From: Betaproteobacteria bacterium
GTDB taxonomy: Bacteria; Pseudomonadota; Gammaproteobacteria; Burkholderiales; SG8-41
Direction of reading: 5' to 3'
Length of the DNA: 64,000 bases
Assembly: GCA_900299145.1 (NCBI GenBank)
Contig: OMIN01000098.1
Location: 86,136 to 150,135 of the forward strand
Shown: positions 43,290 to 51,384 of the stretch, in pieces
How the letters are laid out: each line of letters opens with the position of its first letter
How positions within the stretch are numbered: position 1 is the stretch's first letter
The notes under the pieces: generated by a model
What the model saw: only the letters and a program-made list of their open reading frames with translations
Told to the model about the DNA's origin: nothing
Database searches by the model: none
Program-made: the position numbers and the translations under genes

Positions 43290-44060
43290 CTATCTGTTCT
43301 GCCCACGGAATGCCCAGCCGGTAAAACGCTGTTCAATGATGACGGTCAGGCCATAGAGCACAATACCCAGAAACGCCAGCACCAGCAGCCCGGCAAACAC
43401 AATGGGCACCTGAAAGCCGGCTTGTGCATCGAGCATCAACTTGCCGATGCCCTTGTTGGCGCCAACGGTTTCTGAAACGACCGCCCCCACGAACGCCAGC
43501 GTGATGGCGACTTTCAGCGAGCCAAAAAAGTATGGCATGGAGCGCGGAACGCCGACTTTGCGCATGATGTCCATTTTGGAAGCTCCCAGCGCGCGCAGCA
43601 CGTCCTCCAGCTCGGGCTCGGTGGTTGCCAGCCCCGTGGCCACATTGACCACGATGGGGAAGAATGAAATCAGAAACGCCGTGATCACCGCCGGCACTTC
43701 ACCAAGGCCAAACCACAGGATCAGCACCGGCACCACCGCCACTTTGGGCACTGAATTGAAGCCCACCAACACGGGGTAGACACCGGCGTAGATGGCGCGA
43801 TGCCAACCAACCGCAATGCCGAGCAGCAGACCAAATACCGTGGCGATGGCGAAGCCCGCCAGCGTCGTCCACAACGTCACCCAGGAATTTTCGACGATGG
43901 GCGTGCGGAATTTCCATAACGCAGCGAAAATTTCAGAGGGCGCGGGCAGAATGGTCGGCGGTATCTTGATCAGGTGGCAGGCGAGCTCCCACAGAAAAAA
44001 TAGAGCCAGGGTGAAGGCGAGCGGCGGCAGTACACGGGTGGTGAGATATTCGCGGTTCAT
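43290..44060 (-). CDS. ABC transporter permease (SsuC/ThiX-like)
   Basis: 256 residues with about six helices. The EAA-type loop that contacts the ATPase is visible around EDVLRALGASKMDIMRKVGVP. It belongs to the nitrate/sulfonate/taurine/pyrimidine-precursor importers. It overlaps the ATPase gene start by one base and is the last gene of the importer operon. Confidence 0.92.
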   Translation of the reverse strand: MNREYLTTRVLPPLAFTLALFFLWELACHLIKIPPTILPAPSEIFAALWKFRTPIVENSWVTLWTTLAGFAIATVFGLLLGIAVGWHRAIYAGVYPVLVGFNSVPKVAVVPVLILWFGLGEVPAVITAFLISFFPIVVNVATGLATTEPELEDVLRALGASKMDIMRKVGVPRSMPYFFGSLKVAITLAFVGAVVSETVGANKGIGKLMLDAQAGFQVPIVFAGLLVLAFLGIVLYGLTVIIEQRFTGWAFRGQNR

Positions 44061-44842
44061 CAGTGCCGCCCCCCAATCAACGACCTAAGTTCATGTACAA
44101 TGTCCTGAAACGGCTGCGTGTAGGTGACCTCCAGATCGCGCGGGCGCGGGATGTTGACCTCGCAGCGCTTGACGATGCGTCCCGGCCGGTTGGACATGAC
44201 ATACACCGTGTCGGCGAGAAACACCGCTTCGCGCAGATCGTGGGTTACCAGCATCACCGTCACATGACGTTCGGCCTGGATGTCTCGCAGCGCACACCAA
44301 AGCTCCTCGCGCGTGAAGGCGTCGAGTGCACCGAACGGTTCGTCAAGCATGAGGATGTCCGGCTCATGGATCAACGCGCGGCAAATGGACGTGCGCTGCT
44401 GCATGCCCCCGGAGAGCTCCCACGGGTGCTTCTCGGTGAAGCCGGTGAGACCCACCGAATTCAACAATTTGATGGCTTTCTCGCGATACTGCGCGCGTTC
44501 ACGTCCCATGCGCGAGCGATGAGGTTCGACGATCTCCAGCGGCAGCAGCACATTGTCCACGGCATTGCGCCACGGCAGCAGGTTGCTGTTCTGAAATGCC
44601 ATGCCCACCGAGGGTAACGGCCCTTTCACCGGCTTGCCTTCCACCGTGAGCGTGCCTGATGCCGGCGGATGCAGGCCGGAAATCAGCTTCATCAACGAAC
44701 TTTTGCCGCAGCCGGACGGGCCGACTACGGCGATGAATTCGCCCTTGCTGACTGTCAAGGTTACGTCCTCGATGGCGCGCACTGCGTGCGCACCACGGCC
44801 ATAGGCCATGGAGACGTTCGTGAGTTCAACAAGAGCAGGCAT
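44060..44842 (-). CDS. ABC transporter ATPase (SsuB/TauB-like)
   Basis: 260 residues. Walker A is GPSGCGKSS near 40, the signature is LSGGMQQR, Walker B is DILMLDEPFGALD and the switch His is in VTHDLREA. It powers the permease encoded next to it. A ten-base-stem hairpin sits between it and the upstream receptor gene. Confidence 0.94.
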   Translation of the reverse strand: MPALVELTNVSMAYGRGAHAVRAIEDVTLTVSKGEFIAVVGPSGCGKSSLMKLISGLHPPASGTLTVEGKPVKGPLPSVGMAFQNSNLLPWRNAVDNVLLPLEIVEPHRSRMGRERAQYREKAIKLLNSVGLTGFTEKHPWELSGGMQQRTSICRALIHEPDILMLDEPFGALDAFTREELWCALRDIQAERHVTVMLVTHDLREAVFLADTVYVMSNRPGRIVKRCEVNIPRPRDLEVTYTQPFQDIVHELRSLIGGRH

Positions 44843-44849
44843 GGCTAAA

Positions 44850-44881
44850 TAAGCCCTTCCCCCATATTGGTGAAGGGCTTA
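44850..44881 (-). other. Intercistronic hairpin between receptor and ATPase genes
   Basis: TAAGCCCTTC and GAAGGGCTTA form a perfect ten-base stem, followed on the minus strand by TTTAG. Such stems after a receptor gene commonly stabilise its message or cut readthrough, giving more receptor than membrane parts. Confidence 0.65.
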
Positions 44882-44886
44882 GTGAG

Positions 44887-45885
44887 CTATTTCGCCAACC
44901 GCTGATCCCGAGGCGGCAGATGCTGTTCCGTGAAGATGTCCGTTGCCTTGGGTTTATTAGTGTAGCTGAAGGTAAACCCGATCTGGTCGATGGAACGCTC
45001 CAGCCGTTTGATATCCACGCCGCCCAAGCCCGCCTTCAGAACGTCAGGAGACACGAAGTTTCGTTCGATGGACAGCTTGAGACGCTCCAGCTCCACATCG
45101 CGGTTCGCAATGGCATTGCGCTTCATCAGCGAATCAATCGCGGCTTCCGGGCTCCGGATAGTGTCCTGTATGCCTTTGATGGTGGCTCGAACGAAGCCCG
45201 CTACGGCCTTGGGATTGGTCTTGGCGAAATCGGGGTTGACCATGATGACATTACCGTAAAGGTCCACGCCGAAGTCGCGCATCATCAGCACGGTGATGTC
45301 CTCGCCCTTGACGCCGTTGGCCTTAAGGTTCATGAACGACGAAAACCAGAAGCCCGTAATCGCATCCACCTTGCCTTGCGCCAACATGGGCTCGCGCACG
45401 GGAAAGCCGACATTTTCGATCTTCACCTTCGACGTATCGATCTTGTTGGCATTCACAAAAATCGGCCATTGCGCAAAGGCGCCATCGGCGGCCGGTGCGC
45501 CCAGTGTCTTGCCTTCCAGATCCCTGGGTTTGGCAATGCCGGATTTCTTCAGCGCGACGATGGAAAACGCCGGTGTGTCATACACCATCATCACCGCCTG
45601 GATGGCGGCGTTCTTGGGGTTGTCGCGATACTTGATCAAAGAATTAATATCGGCGAAACCAAATGCGTAGTTGCCTGACGCGACGCGATTGATCCCTTCC
45701 ACCGAGCCGGAGCCTGGGTCAATGCTCACGTCCAGCCCTTCCGCCTTGTAGTAGCCCTTGTCGATGGCCACAAAATAGGGCGCAGCGGGGCCCTCAAAGC
45801 GCCAATCCAGTGCAAATTTGACGGCAGTTTGCGCATGTGCGCTGGCGATTAGGAAGGTAGCTAGCAATACGGCAATAAGGCGCAT
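44887..45885 (-). CDS. NMT1-type ABC substrate-binding protein
   Basis: 332 residues with a signal peptide ending AHAQ. Family marks are VKFALDWRFEGPAAPYFVAIDKGYY at the mature start and GSVEGINRVASGNYAFGFAD. NMT1-type receptors bind pyrimidine precursors, sulfonates and related rings. The adjacent urate island and a TTGTATAC site upstream (46007-46014) make a purine breakdown product a reasonable, unproven ligand. First gene of the importer operon. Confidence 0.88.
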   Translation of the reverse strand: MRLIAVLLATFLIASAHAQTAVKFALDWRFEGPAAPYFVAIDKGYYKAEGLDVSIDPGSGSVEGINRVASGNYAFGFADINSLIKYRDNPKNAAIQAVMMVYDTPAFSIVALKKSGIAKPRDLEGKTLGAPAADGAFAQWPIFVNANKIDTSKVKIENVGFPVREPMLAQGKVDAITGFWFSSFMNLKANGVKGEDITVLMMRDFGVDLYGNVIMVNPDFAKTNPKAVAGFVRATIKGIQDTIRSPEAAIDSLMKRNAIANRDVELERLKLSIERNFVSPDVLKAGLGGVDIKRLERSIDQIGFTFSYTNKPKATDIFTEQHLPPRDQRLAK

Positions 45886-46006
45886 AACTTTCTCCGTGAA
45901 TGGCAGGTGAGGGTCAGTTGTCCGTTTATATCCGCTACAACTGGGTGGCTTTCTGAAGGGCAGAGATTAGCAAAGTTTGGGCCAACGGCGAACCGTTAGG
46001 GCACGG

Positions 46007-46014
46007 GTATACAA
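46007..46014 (-). promoter_or_regulatory. Candidate third GntR operator, upstream of the ABC importer
   Basis: TTGTATAC on the minus strand matches eight bases shared by both operators at 40379-40386 and 40471-40478. It lies about 120 bases before the receptor start in a 141-base intergenic gap. The other half-site is only partly kept (ACC for ACA), and I see no matched -35/-10 around it. Confidence 0.45.
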
Positions 46015-46026
46015 CAGGTAACCGCT

Positions 46027-47121
46027 TCAGACGTTAAACCGGAAGTGCATCACGTCACCATCCTTGACGACGTAGTCCTTGCCTTCGAGGCGCATTTTGC
46101 CGGCTTCCTTTGCGCCCTGTTCGCCCTTGCCGGCGATGTATTCGTTGAAGGCGATTACCTCAGCACGGATAAAGCCCTTTTCAAAATCGGTATGAATCAC
46201 GCCGGCGGCGCGGGGTGCAGTGTCGCCTTTGCGGATGGTCCACGCGCGCACCTCCTTCGGCCCGGCGGTGAAATACGTTTGCAGGCCCAGCAGCGCGTAG
46301 CCCGCGTTAATCACGCGATTCAGGCCCGGCTCGCTCATGCCGAGATCGGCGAGAAACACCTGCTTGTCTTCGTCGCTCATATCGGCGATTTCGGCCTCGA
46401 TGGCGGCGCATACCGCCACCACTGGCGCATGCTCGGCTTCGGCATATTTGCGCACGGCATCCAGATGTGGATTGTTTTCAAAGCCATTTTCCTTGACGTT
46501 GGCGACGAACATCGCCGGCTTGGCGGTTATAAGGCACAACGGTTTCAGGATGACTTTTTCTTCTTCGTACCAATCCAGCGAACGCACCGGCTTCGCTTCA
46601 TTCAACACCTTCTGGCATTTTTCGAGTACGGCCATGATGCGCTGCGCTTCTTTGTCGCCGCCCGCCTTGGCCACCTTGGCGTATTTGGCGATCTGCTTTT
46701 CCACGGCGGATAAATCAGCGAGCGCGAGCTCCGTATTGATGGTTTCGATGTCCGACACGGGGTCAATCTTCCCCGACACATGCACCACGTTTTCATCGTC
46801 GAAGCAGCGCACCACGTGCGCGACAGCGTCGGTTTCGCGGATGTTGGCGAGAAACTGATTGCCTAGTCCTTCGCCTTTCGATGCGCCGGCCACCAGCCCG
46901 GCAATATCGACAAACTCCACCACCGCCGGAATCAGCTTTTCGGGCTTGGCCAGCGCCGCCAGTTGCGCAAGCCGCGCATCGGGCACCTCGACAATGCCGA
47001 CATTGGGCTCAATGGTGCAGAACGGATAATTTTCCGCCGCGATGCCTGCCTTGGTCAGCGCGTTAAAAAGCGTGGATTTGCCGACGTTGGGCAGGCCGAC
47101 GATGCCGCATTTGAGGGACAT
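46027..47121 (-). CDS. ychF: YchF/OLA1-family ribosome-associated ATPase
   Basis: 364 residues. The P-loop is GLPNVGKST at 8-16, with the downstream [10 protein letters not shown] (G3) and the C-terminal TGS-like domain ([14 protein letters not shown]). It binds ribosomes and hydrolyses ATP in preference to GTP in studied members. Start at 47121 follows AGAAAT and removes a spurious extension. End of the conserved run prs-rplY-pth-ychF. Confidence 0.96.
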   Translation of the reverse strand: MSLKCGIVGLPNVGKSTLFNALTKAGIAAENYPFCTIEPNVGIVEVPDARLAQLAALAKPEKLIPAVVEFVDIAGLVAGASKGEGLGNQFLANIRETDAVAHVVRCFDDENVVHVSGKIDPVSDIETINTELALADLSAVEKQIAKYAKVAKAGGDKEAQRIMAVLEKCQKVLNEAKPVRSLDWYEEEKVILKPLCLITAKPAMFVANVKENGFENNPHLDAVRKYAEAEHAPVVAVCAAIEAEIADMSDEDKQVFLADLGMSEPGLNRVINAGYALLGLQTYFTAGPKEVRAWTIRKGDTAPRAAGVIHTDFEKGFIRAEVIAFNEYIAGKGEQGAKEAGKMRLEGKDYVVKDGDVMHFRFNV

Positions 47122-47147
47122 GATTTCTTGTAAAACGTGAGGAGTGA

Positions 47148-47187
47148 GGTGTGAGGCGTAACCCCGCATTGGGTCACGCCTCAAACC
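47148..47187. other. Imperfect 17-base inverted repeat between pth and ychF
   Basis: GGTGTGAGGCGTAACCC and GGGTCACGCCTCAAACC pair with two mismatches around CGCATT. Outer GTGAGG/CCTCAC stretches (about 47136-47201) extend the pairing. It could be a terminator for pth or an attenuator before ychF. Confidence 0.55.
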
Positions 47188-47201
47188 TGACGCCTCTCAC
47201 C

Positions 47202-47783
47202 TTACGCTTTGGTATGAAGTTTTAACATGGCTTCTTCCATCTTGCCTGTCACGATTTGCGGCCAGACGTCCAACGCGCGCACCATCGCTTCATCAATCGC
47301 CCGCTGTTCTTCCATACGCGGCGCATGCAGCACGTAATCGACCACTTCCCGCCCGGCTTCGGAGGTGTCACGCGGATGACCGATGCCAATGCGCAGCCGC
47401 CAGAAATCCTGTGTGCCAAGGCACTGCGCGATACTCTTCAACCCGTTGTGCCCACCCAGCCCGCCGCCGAATTTGAGTTTGACGCCGCCCGCGGGTAGGT
47501 CAAGCTCATCGTGCGCAACGAGAATTTCTTTGGGCGCGATCTTGTAGTAACTCGCCAACGCGGCCACCGCCTGCCCGGACAGGTTCATGAAGGTTTCCGG
47601 TTTGAGCAGCCACACATCGTCGCTGCCGGCGGCAATCTTGGCATACGCGCCCTGAAACCGTGATTCGCGTTTGTATATGGCACGCTCGCGGCTGGCGAGC
47701 AAATCCAGCCACCAGAAGCCCGCGTTGTGGCGCGTCTTTTCGTATTTGGCGCCGGGATTGCCGAGGCCGGCCACGAGTTTCAT
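47202..47783 (-). CDS. pth: Peptidyl-tRNA hydrolase
   Basis: 193 residues. The start KLVAGLGNPGAKYEKTRHNAGF holds the catalytic His20 region, and LNLSGQAV, HDELDLPAG and GGGLGGHNGLKS are classic. It frees tRNAs from prematurely released peptides. It follows rplY in the same direction after a terminator-like hairpin. Confidence 0.96.
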   Translation of the reverse strand: MKLVAGLGNPGAKYEKTRHNAGFWWLDLLASRERAIYKRESRFQGAYAKIAAGSDDVWLLKPETFMNLSGQAVAALASYYKIAPKEILVAHDELDLPAGGVKLKFGGGLGGHNGLKSIAQCLGTQDFWRLRIGIGHPRDTSEAGREVVDYVLHAPRMEEQRAIDEAMVRALDVWPQIVTGKMEEAMLKLHTKA

Positions 47784-47810
47784 GGTGCGCTAAGTGAGGT
47801 GTGCTTGCGA

Positions 47811-47848
47811 TAAAAAAAGCCCGCCGTATCGATTCGATAAGGCGGGCT
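47811..47848 (-). terminator. Rho-independent terminator after rplY
   Basis: On the minus strand the stem AGCCCGCC/GGCGGGCT (47848-47818) with an inner TATCGA/TCGATA pairing is followed by seven T's. It lies about 20 bases after the rplY stop. Confidence 0.85.
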
Positions 47849-47866
47849 TGCGCTGAAAAAACGCGG

Positions 47867-48574
47867 CTACTTGCCGCCTTCTTTCTTGGGTGCGGCTTCT
47901 TTCTTGGCGCCATCCTTGGCAGCGCCGGCAGCCGCGGCTTCTTCGGGCTTCTGACCGGTGATCTCGGTGGCCTTGGGCGCTGCATCAGCGTCGTCTGCCG
48001 CAGATTCCTTCGGCAACTGCACGGTCACTACGCCGGGGTTTTCCTTTTTCAGGCGGGGAATCGGCTCAACGCCCTTGGGAAATGCAATGTCGTTGACGTG
48101 CAATGAATGGGCCACCTGCAAATCCTTGACGTCGACTTCGATGTATTCCGGCAGATCGTCCGGCAGACACAGAATTTCAAGATCGTTGATGATGTGTTGC
48201 ACCACGCCGCCGCCGGCTTTCACGCCGACGCAGATGTCGGCATTGACGTAGTGCAGCGGCACCTTCATGTGAATTTTCTTGTTCTTGTCGACGCGCTGAA
48301 AATCCACGTGCAGCGCAATCGGCTTGAACGGATGCATCTGGAAATCGCGCAGCAGCGCGGGGCTGGTCACGCCATCAACAGTGAGATCGAGCACCGAGGC
48401 GTGAAACGCTTCCATTTTGAGATGACGCAGCACGGCGGCCTGATCGAGCTCAACCTTTTGCACCGGTTTGTCCGCGCCATAAATAATGGCGGGGACGCGC
48501 CCGCTGGTACGCAGGCGGCGGCTCGCACTCGTGCCCTGTTTCGTACGCGGGTAAGCAGTTACAGCAATTTTCAT
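47867..48574 (-). CDS. rplY: 50S ribosomal protein L25 (CTC long form)
   Basis: 235 residues. The N-terminal 5S rRNA-binding L25 domain (RTKQGTSASRRLRTSGRVPAIIYG) is followed by the beta C-terminal domain typical of the long form and an Ala/Glu/Lys-rich tail of low complexity. ATG 48574 has GGAGAG upstream; a GTG just before it is less likely. A perfect terminator hairpin follows. Confidence 0.95.
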   Translation of the reverse strand: MKIAVTAYPRTKQGTSASRRLRTSGRVPAIIYGADKPVQKVELDQAAVLRHLKMEAFHASVLDLTVDGVTSPALLRDFQMHPFKPIALHVDFQRVDKNKKIHMKVPLHYVNADICVGVKAGGGVVQHIINDLEILCLPDDLPEYIEVDVKDLQVAHSLHVNDIAFPKGVEPIPRLKKENPGVVTVQLPKESAADDADAAPKATEITGQKPEEAAAAGAAKDGAKKEAAPKKEGGK

Positions 48575-48627
48575 CACACTCTCCAGAATTTCGGAACGTC
48601 CGCGACCAGATCGTTCCTGATTAAAAA

Positions 48628-48650
48628 ACTACTTAAAATCAAATGGTTAC
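48628..48650 (-). repeat. AT-rich dispersed element, copy 15
   Basis: On the minus strand reads GTAACCATTTGATTTTAAGT then AGT, followed by a T-run. It lies between prs and rplY, codirectional with both. Confidence 0.65.
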
Positions 48651-48655
48651 AACAA

Positions 48656-49603
48656 CTACTCTACGAACAGCGAACTCACTGAATCGTCCGTACTGATGCG
48701 CCGGATGGTTTCGGCAAACAACCCCGCGATCGACAGCACGCGAATGCGCTTGCAGGCCTGCGCCTCTTCGCGCAAGGGGATGGTGTCGGTGACCACGATT
48801 TCATCAAGATCGGAATTTGCAATGCGTTCAACGGCCTTACCCGACAGCACCGGATGCGTGCAATACGCCATGACGCGCGCGGCGCCGCGTTTTTTAAGTG
48901 CCGCCGCCGCCTCGCATAGCGTGTTGGCGGTATCCACCATGTCATCAATGATGACGCACGAGCGGCCTTCGATTTCACCGATGATGTTCATCACCGTGGC
49001 AACGTTCGGGCGCGGCCGTCGCTTATCGATGATCGCCAGGTCCGCCTCCAGCCGCTTGGCCAGCGCGCGCGCGCGCACCACGCCGCCGACGTCGGGCGAC
49101 ACCACCACCAGCCCTTCGTAATCCTTGCGCCACACGTCCGAAAGCAGCACCGGGCCGGAGTAAATATTGTCCACCGGAATATCGAAAAAGCCCTGGATCT
49201 GCTCGCTGTGCAAATCCATGGTCAACACGCGATCCACACCGACGGTGGTGAGCATGTTCGCCACCACCTTCGCGGTAATCGGCACCCTTGCCGAGCTTGG
49301 GCGGCGATCCTGCCGCGCATAGCCCATGTAGGGAATCGCTGCGGTGATCCGGCCAGCGGAGGCACGTTTAAGGCCATCCACCATCACCAGCAATTCCATC
49401 AGATTGTCGTTGGTGGGCTGGCAGATCGATTGCAGCACGAATACGTCGCGGCCGCGAACGTTTTCAAGAATCTCCACCATCACTTCGCCGTCGGAAAAGC
49501 GGCCGACTTTGGCGCGGCCCAACGTCACGTGCAAGTGCCCCGCGACATCCTCCGCCAGCCGCGGTATCGCATTGCCGGTAAACACCATCAGACGATCAAG
49601 CAT
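48656..49603 (-). CDS. prs: Ribose-phosphate pyrophosphokinase
   Basis: 315 residues. Key motifs are [18 protein letters not shown] near 96, [17 protein letters not shown] and the PRPP loop [14 protein letters not shown]. It makes PRPP from ribose 5-phosphate and ATP for purine, pyrimidine, His and Trp synthesis. Sits between tRNA-Gln and rplY as in other betaproteobacteria. Confidence 0.97.
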   Translation of the reverse strand: MLDRLMVFTGNAIPRLAEDVAGHLHVTLGRAKVGRFSDGEVMVEILENVRGRDVFVLQSICQPTNDNLMELLVMVDGLKRASAGRITAAIPYMGYARQDRRPSSARVPITAKVVANMLTTVGVDRVLTMDLHSEQIQGFFDIPVDNIYSGPVLLSDVWRKDYEGLVVVSPDVGGVVRARALAKRLEADLAIIDKRRPRPNVATVMNIIGEIEGRSCVIIDDMVDTANTLCEAAAALKKRGAARVMAYCTHPVLSGKAVERIANSDLDEIVVTDTIPLREEAQACKRIRVLSIAGLFAETIRRISTDDSVSSLFVE

Positions 49604-49687
49604 TGCGGCGCCCTAACGTGTGAAGAGGTTGGATTAAGAGGAAGATTGCGGGACTACTACACTACCAACCGGTAGCGCTGGAAATTC

Positions 49688-49762
49688 TGGCTGGGGAGGT
49701 AGGGATCGAACCTACGAATGCCGGAATCAAAATCCGGTGCCTTACCACTTGGCGACTCCCCA
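49688..49762 (-). tRNA. tRNA-Gln (anticodon UUG)
   Basis: 75 bases on the minus strand beginning TGGGGAGTCGCCAAGTGGTA and ending with encoded CCA. The anticodon arm CCGGAT-TTTGATT-CCGG puts TTG at the anticodon. The T arm GTAGGTTCGATCCCTAC is standard. It lies between ispE and prs. Confidence 0.97.
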
Positions 49763-49769
49763 AAAACTG

Positions 49770-49787
49770 CAAAAAACAAATACTTAC
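49770..49787 (-). repeat. AT-rich dispersed element, copy 16 (short)
   Basis: On the minus strand reads GTAAGTATTTGTTTTTTG, between the ispE stop and the tRNA-Gln gene. Confidence 0.75.
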
Positions 49788-49799
49788 ATAAAAAATCCA

Positions 49800-50741
49800 T
49801 TACGGCATCACATCATGCAACGGATGCCGATCCAGCCCTTGCGCGACAAAGCCCCGCATGTCGTCCGGCAACCGCGCCAGCACCGCTCGAGCCGCACCTT
49901 CGCTGGCAAACGGTGCAAACACACAGGCACCGGAGCCCGTCATCATCGCCGGACCGCAGCTTTCAACCGCCGCTGCTTTTGATAACCACGCCAGATGCCG
50001 CCCGACTTCCGGGTATAACTTGACCACCAAAGGCTGAAGGTCATTGACTGCATCGGCGACATCAGCGAGTAAGCCATCCGCGCCAACAAGCCCCTCCAAC
50101 CTTTGAAACCTTTGTCCGGAAAAGCCTTGCATTATAACCTTTTTGGAGTCCCTTTTCAATTCCGGGTGGGCAAAAACGGCAGCCGTCGGCACCATCACCG
50201 GTGGGCACAAAACCACATACCACGCGGGCGGCAGAGTAAGCGCTAACAATTGCTCGCCGATGCCTTCCGCCAGGGCGTTTTCACCGAACACGAACACCGG
50301 CACGTCTGCGCCTAATTGTACTGATAAATCAATGAGTTGCTGATTAGAAACCGCGGTCTTCCACAGCGTGTTCAGGGCCAACAGTGTGGTCGCCGCATCG
50401 GAACTGCCGCCGCCCAGCCCACCCCCCATCGGCAGGCGCTTATCGAGTTCGATATCCGCGCCAAGCGGCGTGCCCGTCACCTCACGCAACAGGCGCGCGG
50501 CTCGCACGCACAAATCACTGTCGGCTGGCACGCCCGGCACGTCGTTGACGCGTGCGATCACGCCATCGCTACGCACGCGAAAACGCAATGTGTCGCCAAA
50601 ATCAATGAAGCGAAAAATCGTTTGCAGCAGGTGATAGCCGTCGGCTCGGCGGCCCGTCACGCGCAACATCAGGTTGAGCTTGGCGGGTGCGGGAAAAGAT
50701 GCAGAAAAGGGCGCGGAAATGGGTGAGGAAGTATTGCTCAT
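49800..50741 (-). CDS. ispE: 4-diphosphocytidyl-2-C-methyl-D-erythritol kinase
   Basis: 313 residues. GHMP kinase motifs are PAPAKLNLMLRVTGRRADGYH at the start and PMGGGLGGGSSDAA (ATP loop). It phosphorylates a MEP-pathway intermediate of isoprenoid synthesis. Start at 50741 chosen over a longer frame overlapping lolB's end region. Standard neighbour of lolB and prs in betaproteobacteria. Confidence 0.96.
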   Translation of the reverse strand: MSNTSSPISAPFSASFPAPAKLNLMLRVTGRRADGYHLLQTIFRFIDFGDTLRFRVRSDGVIARVNDVPGVPADSDLCVRAARLLREVTGTPLGADIELDKRLPMGGGLGGGSSDAATTLLALNTLWKTAVSNQQLIDLSVQLGADVPVFVFGENALAEGIGEQLLALTLPPAWYVVLCPPVMVPTAAVFAHPELKRDSKKVIMQGFSGQRFQRLEGLVGADGLLADVADAVNDLQPLVVKLYPEVGRHLAWLSKAAAVESCGPAMMTGSGACVFAPFASEGAARAVLARLPDDMRGFVAQGLDRHPLHDVMP

Positions 50742-50793
50742 GTTGAATGCTCGCCCGCTGTCCGGCGACCGCGCGCCAGCCGCGCGCATCTGC

Positions 50794-51384
50794 TCAGGGT
50801 GTTTCCCTGCGCCACGTATCTATCACCAGCCGCATGGTCTGTGCCGCCCCCGCAACTTCCATGCGCCGCGGCAAGCCGTCATTCAGTGCGGCATCGTAAT
50901 AATCGTAGCTGATTTTCCAGCCATCCTGCGCGATAGTGCGGTATTTGCCGCTGGCGTCCCGTCCTGTGGTTTCGAACGGCGTATTTGGCATGGGCGCACC
51001 GCGTATCCAGTGCTGCAATCGCGCCATGGGAAATTCCCATCCCAGGCCCTGTTTAGTCAGTGCTTCCACGCGCGCGGCCGAATACTGCTGCTTGTCGGCA
51101 CTCGTCAGCACCGCGCCTTTGGCATCCTCACGCACATAGGCGAGCGCCTGCCCCGTCGGCGTCATCAGCCAGATTTCATCGGCATCCTGGGTGTGCAGCC
51201 ACCGCACGTTGGCGCTGACCGCGTTGCCTTCGAAATGCACCAGCACGCGGCCCAGCACATCAAACGGCGCGGCGCGGCCGGCCTTTTCCGGCACTGGCTG
51301 CACGCTCGCGCACCCACCCAGCGCAAGCAGCGAGGCCACCCCTATCACCCAAGGGCGCCAAAAAAACCCCGTTAAAACAATCAT
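50794..51384 (-). CDS. lolB: LolB, outer-membrane lipoprotein insertion factor
   Basis: 196 residues with a lipobox LGGC (Cys25). The LolB barrel shows FDVLGRVLVHFEGNAVSANVRW and GWEFPMARLQHWIRG. It accepts lipoproteins from LolA and inserts them in the outer membrane. It overlaps the TPR gene by four bases. Confidence 0.92.
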   Translation of the reverse strand: MIVLTGFFWRPWVIGVASLLALGGCASVQPVPEKAGRAAPFDVLGRVLVHFEGNAVSANVRWLHTQDADEIWLMTPTGQALAYVREDAKGAVLTSADKQQYSAARVEALTKQGLGWEFPMARLQHWIRGAPMPNTPFETTGRDASGKYRTIAQDGWKISYDYYDAALNDGLPRRMEVAGAAQTMRLVIDTWRRETP

